Source of the DNA: Streptomyces coeruleorubidus
Lineage (GTDB): Bacteria > Actinomycetota > Actinomycetes > Streptomycetales > Streptomycetaceae
NCBI RefSeq assembly: GCF_008705135.1
Contig: NZ_CP023694.1
Coordinates: forward strand, 5,003,001-5,067,000
Length of the DNA: 64,000 nucleotides
Direction: 5' to 3'
The translations under genes were made by a program, and so were the position numbers. How positions within the stretch are numbered: position 1 is the stretch's first letter; each line of letters begins with the position of its first letter. The notes below the pieces were generated by a model. It was given only the letters and a program-made list of their open reading frames with translations. It was not told where the DNA came from and made no database searches. This document shows positions 57,830 through 64,000 of this stretch, one piece after another.

Positions 57830-59011
57830 ATGAGCACCAAGGACTTCATCGAGAAGGACTACTACAAGGTCCTCGGCGTCCCCAAGGACGCCACCGAGGC
57901 CGAGATCAAGAAGGCGTACCGGAAGCTCGCCCGCGAGTTCCACCCGGACGCCAACAAGGGAAACGTCAAGGCGGAGGAGCGCTTCAAGGAGATCTCCGAG
58001 GCCAACGACATCCTCGGGGACCCCAAGAAGCGCAAGGAGTACGACGAGGCGCGCGCCCTCTTCGGCAACGGCGGCTTCCGCCCGGGGCCCGGCGCGGGCG
58101 GCGGCTCCTTCAACTTCGACCTGGGCGACCTCTTCGGAGGCGCCCCGGGCGGCGGCCAGGGAGCCGGCGGTTTCGGCGGTGGACTCGGTGACGTCTTCGG
58201 GGGCCTGTTCAACCGTGGCGGCGCGGGCCCGGGGACGCGCACGCATCCCCGGCGCGGCCAGGACATCGAGTCCGAGGTCACGCTGAGCTTCACGGAGGCG
58301 ATCGAGGGCGCGACCGTCCCGCTGCGGATGTCCTCGCAGTCGCCCTGCAAGGCCTGTTCGGGCACCGGCGACAAGAACGGCACCCCGCGGGTGTGCCCGA
58401 CCTGCGTCGGCACCGGGCAGGTCGCCCGGGGCAGCGGCGGTGGCTTCTCCCTCACCGACCCCTGCCCGGACTGCAAGGGCCGCGGCCTGATCGCGGAGAA
58501 CGCCTGCGAGGTCTGCAAGGGCAGCGGCCGGGCCAAGTCCTCGCGGACCATGCAGGTACGCATCCCCGCGGGCGTCAGCGACGGCCAGCGGATCCGGCTG
58601 CGCGGCAAGGGAGCGCCGGGCGAGCGCGGCGGCCCGGCGGGCGATCTGTACGTGGTCGTGCACGTCGACTCCCACCCGGTGTTCGGCCGCAAGGACGACA
58701 ACCTCACCGTCACGGTCCCGGTGACCTTCGCCGAGGCGGCCCTCGGCGGCGAGGTCCGGGTGCCGACGCTGGGCGGCCCGCCCGTCACGCTGAAGCTGCC
58801 CCCGGGCACGCCGAACGGCCGTACGATGCGCGCCCGGGGCAAGGGCGCGGTCCGCAAGGACGGCACCCGCGGCGACCTCCTGGTCACCGTCGAGGTGAGT
58901 GTTCCGAAGGACCTGACGGGGAAGGCTCGTGACGCGCTCGAGGCGTATCGCGAGGCGACCGCGGGTGAGGATCCGCGGGCGGAGCTGTTCCAGGCCGCGA
59001 AGGGAGCATGA
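57830..59011 (+). CDS. dnaJ: Chaperone DnaJ (Hsp40)
   Basis: A 393-residue type-I DnaJ. J domain ~8-75 with the HPD loop (FHPDANKGN), Gly/Phe-rich region ~80-145 (FRPGPGAGGGSFNFDLGDLFGG), zinc-finger domain with four CxxCxGxG repeats (CKACSGTG, CPTCVGTG, CPDCKGRG, CEVCKGSG) and a C-terminal substrate domain (GQRIRLRGKGAPG). It stimulates DnaK ATPase. 36 bases after grpE, overlapping hspR (ATGA). Confidence 0.97.
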   Translation: MSTKDFIEKDYYKVLGVPKDATEAEIKKAYRKLAREFHPDANKGNVKAEERFKEISEANDILGDPKKRKEYDEARALFGNGGFRPGPGAGGGSFNFDLGDLFGGAPGGGQGAGGFGGGLGDVFGGLFNRGGAGPGTRTHPRRGQDIESEVTLSFTEAIEGATVPLRMSSQSPCKACSGTGDKNGTPRVCPTCVGTGQVARGSGGGFSLTDPCPDCKGRGLIAENACEVCKGSGRAKSSRTMQVRIPAGVSDGQRIRLRGKGAPGERGGPAGDLYVVVHVDSHPVFGRKDDNLTVTVPVTFAEAALGGEVRVPTLGGPPVTLKLPPGTPNGRTMRARGKGAVRKDGTRGDLLVTVEVSVPKDLTGKARDALEAYREATAGEDPRAELFQAAKGA

Positions 59012-59469
59012 GTCAGATGGACGGTCGTCGACGCAACCCGTATGAACTGACCGAGGAAACCCCGGTCTACGTCATCTCGGTGGCGGCCCAGCTGTCCGGC
59101 CTGCACCCGCAGACCCTGCGCCAGTACGACCGTCTGGGCCTGGTGTCTCCGGACCGCACTCCGGGCCGGGGCCGCCGCTACTCGGCCCGGGACATCGAAC
59201 TGCTGCGCACCGTCCAGCAGTTGTCGCAGGACGAGGGCATCAACCTGGCGGGCATCAAGCGCATCATCGAACTGGAGAACCAGGTCGCCGCGCTCCAGGC
59301 CCGCGTGGCCGAGCTGGAGGACGCGCTCGACGGCGCGGCGGCGGCCATGCGCCAGCGCGAGGCGGCGGTGCATGCGTCGTACCGCCGTGACCTGGTGCCG
59401 TACCAGGAGGTCCAGCAGACCAGCGCGCTGGTCGTGTGGCGGCCGAAGCGGCAGCAGCAGTCGGACTGA
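59008..59469 (+). CDS. hspR: Heat-shock repressor HspR
   Basis: A 153-residue MerR-type repressor. The N-terminal HTH is YVISVAAQLSGLHPQTLRQYDRLGLVSP, followed by the wing YSARDIELLRTVQQLS and a coiled coil (IIELENQVAALQARVAELED). The C-terminal extension is Gln-rich. It is the last gene of dnaK-grpE-dnaJ-hspR and represses the operon through the HAIR sites near 55190 and 55245, with DnaK as co-repressor in related species. Confidence 0.96.
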   Translation: MSQMDGRRRNPYELTEETPVYVISVAAQLSGLHPQTLRQYDRLGLVSPDRTPGRGRRYSARDIELLRTVQQLSQDEGINLAGIKRIIELENQVAALQARVAELEDALDGAAAAMRQREAAVHASYRRDLVPYQEVQQTSALVVWRPKRQQQSD

Positions 59470-59483
59470 CGCGCGTACGCCTG

Positions 59484-59519
59484 CGAAAAGGGCCGGGAGG
59501 ACACTCCCGGCCCTTTTCG
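59484..59519 (+). terminator. dnaK operon terminator
   Basis: 16-bp perfect stem (CGAAAAGGGCCGGGAG and complement), loop GACA, starting 14 bases past the hspR stop and ending in CTTTTCG. Confidence 0.9.
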
Positions 59520-59739
59520 TATGCCTTGGGGCGATTTCGCTGGCCCTCCTGTGGATGACCGAATGATGCAAGTCACTTGGAGGTGATTCCGCAGAGTCTT
59601 CACAACTGCTGCGGAGCGTGGTGTTGTCATCTCGTTAAGTGGTTCCGCTTGACGCTGAGGGGCGCGTCCGCGTTGGCTTTTCAGTCACATGGGCCACAAA
59701 GTGTGCCCACGTCCGAATCACACGCGAAGTGAGCTCCGC

Positions 59740-60849
59740 ATGCGTCGTCGTATCTCCATATCCGTGGCCGCGGCCGCGATGTCCGTCACGCTCGCCGGCT
59801 GCGGCGTGCTCAACGCGACCGGGAGCAGTGACGACGCGAGCCCGACGAAGGGCAACGACATCACGGTGGGCCTGCTGCTCCCGGAGAAGGCGAACACGCG
59901 GTACGAGAACTTCGACTACCCCATCATCAAGAGGAAGGTCGAGTCCCTCACCAACGACCGGGGCCGCGTCGAGTACGCCAACGCCGAGGCGAACGCCGAC
60001 CAGCAGGCCGACCAGTTGCAGCAGATGATCGACGACCGGGTCGACGTGATCCTGCTGGACGCCGTCGACTCGCACGCCATCGCCGACGGAGTGACGAAGG
60101 CCAAGGAGGCAGGCATCCCGGTCATCGCCTACGACCGGCTCGCCGAGGGCCCGATCGAGGCGTACATCTCCTTCGACAACGAACTGGTCGGCGAGGTCCA
60201 GGGACGCACCCTGCTGGAGGCCATCGGTGAGAAGGCGAGCCTCTCCGACAAGATCGTCATGATGAACGGCTCGTCGACGGACCCGAACGCCAAGCAGTTC
60301 AAGGCCGGTGCGATGTCCGAGCTGAACGGCAAGGTGACGATCGCCCAGTCCTTCGACACCAAGGACTGGAAGCCGGAGAACGCGCAGGCCAACATGGCCG
60401 AGGCGATCGAGAAGATCGGCAAGGACAACATCGACGCGGTGTACTCCGCCAACGACGGCATGGCCGGTGGCATCGTCAAGGCGCTGGAGGCCGCGGGCGT
60501 GACCGACCTGCCGCCGATCACCGGCCAGGACGCGGAGCTCCCGGCGGTGCAGCGGATCATCGCCGGCGAGCAGTACATGAGCGTGTACAAGTCGTACCCG
60601 CAGGAGGCCGAGAACGCCGCGGAGATGGCCGTGGCCAAGGTCCAGGGCCGCGACATCCAGTTCGCCGCCCTGACCCGCGACAAGGTCGACAGCCCCACCC
60701 ACAAGGGCATCCCCGCCCAGCTCGTGCCGGTGGTCGCCCTGACGAAGTCCAACATCAAGGACACGGTCGTCGCCGACGACGTCTACAAGCTGTCGGACAT
60801 CTGCACGGCGAAGTACAAGGCGGCTTGTGAGGCGATCGGCCTGAAGTAG
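59740..60849 (+). CDS. Sugar ABC transporter substrate-binding lipoprotein (XylF-like)
   Basis: A 369-residue periplasmic-binding-protein type. A lipoprotein signal ends LAGC (Cys 21). Type-I PBP motifs: VGLLLPEKANTRYENFDYPII, VDVILLDAVDSHAIADGVTKA, IPVIAYDRL, NDGMAGGIVKALEAAG and ITGQDAELPAVQRIIAGEQYM. It resembles D-xylose-binding proteins. No permease or ATPase gene follows in the window: the next gene, 287 bases downstream, is a regulator, so it either works with a distant transporter or is an orphan. Start at 59740 by signal-peptide placement. Confidence 0.88.
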   Translation: MRRRISISVAAAAMSVTLAGCGVLNATGSSDDASPTKGNDITVGLLLPEKANTRYENFDYPIIKRKVESLTNDRGRVEYANAEANADQQADQLQQMIDDRVDVILLDAVDSHAIADGVTKAKEAGIPVIAYDRLAEGPIEAYISFDNELVGEVQGRTLLEAIGEKASLSDKIVMMNGSSTDPNAKQFKAGAMSELNGKVTIAQSFDTKDWKPENAQANMAEAIEKIGKDNIDAVYSANDGMAGGIVKALEAAGVTDLPPITGQDAELPAVQRIIAGEQYMSVYKSYPQEAENAAEMAVAKVQGRDIQFAALTRDKVDSPTHKGIPAQLVPVVALTKSNIKDTVVADDVYKLSDICTAKYKAACEAIGLK

Positions 60850-61136
60850 CCACGCCGTTCGCCGTCTTCCGCCCCCTTGAGCCCTCCGCCTCACCCCCGG
60901 AGGGGTCCGGTCGGCACCAGAGTGATCCGGTCGGTACCGGAGCGATCCGGCTGGCCTCCGGCGGGATTCGGTCACCCCCCGGCCATGTGCTGCAACGCGA
61001 CGAGCTGAGGCGCGGAAATACCGGTGCTTACCGGTGGTTTCCGGCGAGGTCGGCGCGGGGAGCCGTGTTGCGGAGCAAGTCCCGTCCGCGCATAGTTGCG
61101 CTGCGAAGGACGGCGAAACCGGGGGTGGGATGGGCG

Positions 61137-62180
61137 ATGGCCGGGCACGGGGCGGAGGAGCATCCTCACGGTGCTGACCGACTGTGCGAGGCGGGGGATC
61201 GTGTGTACTCCCGGGCCGTACGGCGGGGCCGCGTGGCGCGCCGGGACGCGGATCCGGTGCCCTGCCTGCTGGAACTCGCCCTGCTGCACCCGGACCCCGA
61301 CGACATGGACTGGCTGGTGCCGACCTCCCCGCAGGAGGTCATGACCCGGCTGCTGCGCGGGATGTACGACGAGGTCAGCGCGAGCCAGCGGCGGGTGGGT
61401 TCGGCCGTGGCGGCGTTCGAGTGGTACGCCGGGCTGGGGCGTCAGGTGCAGCCGGCCCCGTCGGCGGGCGAGGGCTCGGCGATCCGGGTGCTGGACGGCC
61501 TCGCCCGGATCCAGGCCGCGATGGACGAGGCGACCCAGGCGTGCACGACCGAGGTGCTCACGGTGCAGCCCGGCGGCATCCGGCGCGAGGCGGAACTCTC
61601 CGAGGGGCTGCACCGGGCGCTGACGCTGCGCGGCCGTGGCGTGCGGATGCGGGACCTGTACACGCATGTCGCCCGGCACGGGCAGGGACTGCTGAACTAT
61701 CTGGAGCTGATGGGCGACGCGGTGGAGGCGCGCACGCTGGACGAGGTGATCGACCGGCTGATCCTCTTCGACCGGACGGTCGCCTTCATCCCCGCCAACA
61801 CCGACCGCACGATGGCCCTGGAGCTACGGCACCCGGCGATCGTCGAGTATCTGGTCACGGTGTTCGAGCGGCTCTGGCGCCTGGCCATCCCGCTGACCGC
61901 CCCGCTCCCCGACACCGGCATCGAGGGCATCTCCCACCGCGAGCAGTCCATCGCCGCGCTGCTGGCGGAGGGACACCAGGACGCGGTGATCGCCGAACGG
62001 CTGGGGATAAGCGTGCGGACGTGCCGGGCGCACATCGCCCGGCTGTCGGAGACGCTGGGGGCGGCGAGCCGCACGCAGTTGGGTGTGCGGATCGCCCAGG
62101 TGGGCCTGGACGGTCCCCCGCGGCCGGCTGCCTCCCCTACCCTCAGCGTTCCTGGTCAAGAATCCCGGACTGCCCGATGA
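61137..62180 (+). CDS. LuxR-type regulator with PLD-like middle domain (paralogue 1)
   Basis: A 347-residue regulator. The N-terminal ~100 residues include ALLHPDPDDMDWLVP; the middle (~100-245) resembles the TrmB/phospholipase-D-like sensor fold (EVLTVQPGGIRREAELSEGL, GVRMRDLYTHVARHGQG, IDRLILFDRTVAFIPANTDR). The C-terminal GerE HTH is ISHREQSIAALLAEGHQDAVIAERLGISVRTCRAHI. GGGGGTGGGA is before the ATG; a GTG at 61125 is an alternative. It converges with the next paralogue, overlapping it by 38 bases. Confidence 0.82.
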   Translation: MAGHGAEEHPHGADRLCEAGDRVYSRAVRRGRVARRDADPVPCLLELALLHPDPDDMDWLVPTSPQEVMTRLLRGMYDEVSASQRRVGSAVAAFEWYAGLGRQVQPAPSAGEGSAIRVLDGLARIQAAMDEATQACTTEVLTVQPGGIRREAELSEGLHRALTLRGRGVRMRDLYTHVARHGQGLLNYLELMGDAVEARTLDEVIDRLILFDRTVAFIPANTDRTMALELRHPAIVEYLVTVFERLWRLAIPLTAPLPDTGIEGISHREQSIAALLAEGHQDAVIAERLGISVRTCRAHIARLSETLGAASRTQLGVRIAQVGLDGPPRPAASPTLSVPGQESRTAR

Positions 62181-63132
62181 GGTAGCCCAGTTGGGCCCTG
62201 CTCCGGCTGCCCAGCGTCGCGGCGAGCTTGGCGATGTGGACGCGGGCCGTGCGGATGTTCATGCCGAGCCGGTCGGCGATGACGGCGTCGGTGTGGCCTT
62301 CGGTGAGGAGGGCGGCTATGGCGCGTTGGCGGGGCGTGATGCCGTTGTGGGAGGGCTGAGGGGCGGCTTCGGGGAATACCGGGGTGGCAAGGCGCCAGAA
62401 GCGGTCGAAGGTGGTGGACAGGTATCCGACGATGGCCGGGTGGCGTATCTCCAGCGCGAGGTCGCCGTTGCCGTCGGCGGGGAGGAAGGCGACGACCCGG
62501 TCGACGATGATGAGCCGGTCGGTGAGCTCGTCCAGGGCGCGCGCCTCGATGTCGCCCCTCAGCCGTTCCTGGTGCGCGACGGTCAAGGGGGAGTGGCGGA
62601 GGGTGTGCTGGTAGAGGGTGCGGATGCGGCCGCCGCGGTCCAGCAGAGCCTGGTCGCGGTCCGTGGCGACGGCATAGGCCGCCTCGACCCGTTGCCTGGT
62701 GAGCTTGGTGCGCGGCTGGATGGTGAGCAGCTCCAGGGAGGCGTCCGCCATGGCCTCGGTGATGGCCTTGTTGATCCGCTCCTTCCCGTTGAGGAGCGTG
62801 AGCGTCGGTGTGGTGGCCGCAGCCGCGCGATGCCCTTCGAGAGCCATGAGCGGCTCGAATGTCTCGGCCAGCCGTTCCTCCCGCCGTCGTTCGCGCGCGA
62901 TCCGTTCCCCGGAGGTCCGCAGCAGCCGGTGGAGAGCGACGGCCGGCGCCACGGGCTCGAGCCGGTCGAGGTCGTCGACGGCGGGGTGCAGCAAACCGAA
63001 GTCCGTCAGGCAGGGCGCGGCGGGGACCGCGTCGGCGGGTACGTGCCCTTCGCGCAGGGCCCGTTCGTACAGCTCCGTCCTGGCACGGCACAGTTCTTCC
63101 GCGTCGTGCATGGGGTGTGGCGCCGACGTCAC
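62143..63132 (-). CDS. LuxR-type regulator with PLD-like middle domain (paralogue 2)
   Basis: A 329-residue regulator with the same architecture: PCLTDFGLLHPAVDDLDRLEP near the N-terminus, LELLTIQPRTKLTRQRVEAAY and DRLIIVDRVVAFLPADGN in the middle, and a C-terminal HTH ITPRQRAIAALLTEGHTDAVIADRLGMNIRTARVHIAKL. The GTG at 63132 is decided by GGAGG 9 bases upstream; the ATG at 63111 is a weaker alternative. Downstream of, and in the same direction as, the third paralogue (17-base gap), so they may be co-transcribed. Confidence 0.85.
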   Translation of the reverse strand: MTSAPHPMHDAEELCRARTELYERALREGHVPADAVPAAPCLTDFGLLHPAVDDLDRLEPVAPAVALHRLLRTSGERIARERRREERLAETFEPLMALEGHRAAAATTPTLTLLNGKERINKAITEAMADASLELLTIQPRTKLTRQRVEAAYAVATDRDQALLDRGGRIRTLYQHTLRHSPLTVAHQERLRGDIEARALDELTDRLIIVDRVVAFLPADGNGDLALEIRHPAIVGYLSTTFDRFWRLATPVFPEAAPQPSHNGITPRQRAIAALLTEGHTDAVIADRLGMNIRTARVHIAKLAATLGSRSRAQLGYLIGQSGILDQER

Positions 63133-63149
63133 TCGGGACTTCCTCCTCT

Positions 63150-64000
63150 TCAGTGGTCCTGCTGCAGGATCCCCGACTGCGCTATGAGGTATCCGAGTTG
63201 GGCTCGGCTGCCACTGCCCAGGGCCGACGCCAGCTTGGCGATGTGAGCACGGCAGGTGCGGACGTTCATGCCGAGGCGGCGTGCGATGGCCTCGTCGACG
63301 TGGCCCTCGACCAGAAGCTTGGCTATGGAGTGCTGGACGTCCGTGATACCGCCGGTGGCCGCTTCGTACGGCGTGCCGGTGCTCAGTGGGACCGCGCGGT
63401 CCCAGAGGTATTCGAAAAGCTTGATCAGGTAGCGGACCAGGCCGGGGTGGCGCAGTTCCAGGGCGACCTGCTGGTCGTCCCGGGCGGGGATGAAGGCGAC
63501 GGTTTGGTCGCAGATGATCAAACGTTCCACCAGCTCGTCTATGGTGCGGTACTCCGCCTTGCCGTCGGAGAGCCTGGCCGCGTAGGCCAGTTGCTCCGGG
63601 TTGTAACGGGCGGTGTGCTGGTACACCGTACGGATTCGCACGCCCCGTTCGATGAGTGGCTTGTCGCGTTCCAGCCCTCTCAGGAGGCTGCGTTCGGACA
63701 TGCGGTCGCTCGGCTGGAGGGTGAGGACCTCGGTCCGGCACTGGACTGTGGCCATGTTGAGTGCGGCGTTGATACGTTCACCACCTTCCAGCACGGTGAT
63801 GGAGTCACTTACCGTTGCGATCTGGGTGCCCAGGGCCATGAACGGCTGAAAGGTCTCCGCGAGGTCGACGGCCAGGCGCCTGCGCTCGGCGATCTCGTGT
63901 TCCAGGGGGTTGAGTTGCCGGGAAAGGGCGACGACCGGGGCCACGGGGCGCAGCCAGTCGGGATCGTCCGGATCGGGGTGGAGCAGGGCGAACTCCATCA
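63150..64000 (-). CDS. LuxR-type regulator with PLD-like middle domain (paralogue 3, partial)
   Basis: At least 283 residues, running off the right edge: alignment with the paralogues shows ~35-40 N-terminal residues are missing, so the Met at 63998 is unlikely to be the start. Middle: EVLTLQPSDRMSERSLLRGL and ERLIICDQTVAFIPARDD; C-terminal HTH ITDVQHSIAKLLVEGHVDEAIARRLGMNVRTCRAHIAKL, ending SGILQQDH. Three related regulators within 3 kb implies local duplication. Confidence 0.85.
   Translation of the reverse strand, partial: MEFALLHPDPDDPDWLRPVAPVVALSRQLNPLEHEIAERRRLAVDLAETFQPFMALGTQIATVSDSITVLEGGERINAALNMATVQCRTEVLTLQPSDRMSERSLLRGLERDKPLIERGVRIRTVYQHTARYNPEQLAYAARLSDGKAEYRTIDELVERLIICDQTVAFIPARDDQQVALELRHPGLVRYLIKLFEYLWDRAVPLSTGTPYEAATGGITDVQHSIAKLLVEGHVDEAIARRLGMNVRTCRAHIAKLASALGSGSRAQLGYLIAQSGILQQDH

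Noticed and set aside
60850..60990. GATCCGG(T/C)(C/T)GG repeats after the sugar-binding lipoprotein as a regulatory array
   Set aside because: Only two or three degenerate copies in GC-rich DNA; no dyad symmetry or terminator-like stem.

Overview
The window is chromosomal DNA from a high-GC actinomycete, almost certainly a Streptomyces. Evidence: very high third-position GC, frequent GTG and TTG starts, ATGA/GTGA stop-start overlaps, loop-poor GC-rich terminators, many Streptomyces-type families (DUF5994, SCO5918-like, GvpU-like, Yip1 with a Pro/Gln/Tyr-rich head), and the dnaK-grpE-dnaJ-hspR operon preceded by HAIR repeats. From memory, this operon and dcd also lie a few tens of genes apart in S. 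coelicolor (SCO3671-3668 and SCO3698), so much of the right half looks like conserved core.

Layout, left to right. 1-2.4 kb: three DUF5994 paralogues with two small proteins. 2.4-4.8 kb: a divergent AraC regulator/NmrA-type oxidoreductase pair, then a MerR regulator with an unusual palindromic leader. 5.1-7.8 kb: a co-oriented cold-shock cassette (CspA, DEAD-box RNA helicase, CBS-like protein, SCO5918-like protein). 8.2-13.1 kb: a SpoIIE-type phosphatase, small proteins, a duplicated-domain lipoprotein and a membrane spermidine-synthase-like protein. 13.3-18.3 kb: a periplasmic-type molybdenum hydroxylase operon (PaoABC-like plus XdhC). 18.4-22 kb: an orphan GvpU-like gene, an autoregulated-looking saccharopine-dehydrogenase/TetR pair and a PAP2 membrane enzyme. 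22-25.7 kb: a four-gene sugar-type operon. 25.9-33 kb: malic enzyme, two secreted proteins and a 977-residue multi-sensor phosphatase/kinase.

33.3-34.6 kb holds a cupin gene and a VapBC-like toxin-antitoxin pair beside tRNA-Gly(CCC). 34.9-37.3 kb is core: dcd, a phosphoribosyltransferase and a Yip1 protein. 37.4-44.8 kb is the most striking region: five tandem, co-oriented secreted FG-GAP proteins, each with exactly seven Ca-loop motifs, i.e. five complete seven-bladed propellers. 45.2-49 kb: RibD-like reductases (one an internal-deletion remnant) and stress/envelope proteins (PRC-barrel/DUF2382, DUF3618, holin-like, LEA-like). 49.3-51.6 kb is a decaying patch: a frameshifted CPBP protease, a truncated LuxR domain, a VOC protein and two small coupled ORFs.

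51.6-59.5 kb returns to core: a large membrane Fe-S oxidoreductase, a WecA/MraY-like phosphotransferase and the dnaK operon with its HspR circuit. The end has a sugar-binding lipoprotein and three paralogous LuxR-type regulators with a phospholipase-D-like middle domain, the last running off the edge. No CRISPR array, transposase, integrase or biosynthetic cluster was recognised.
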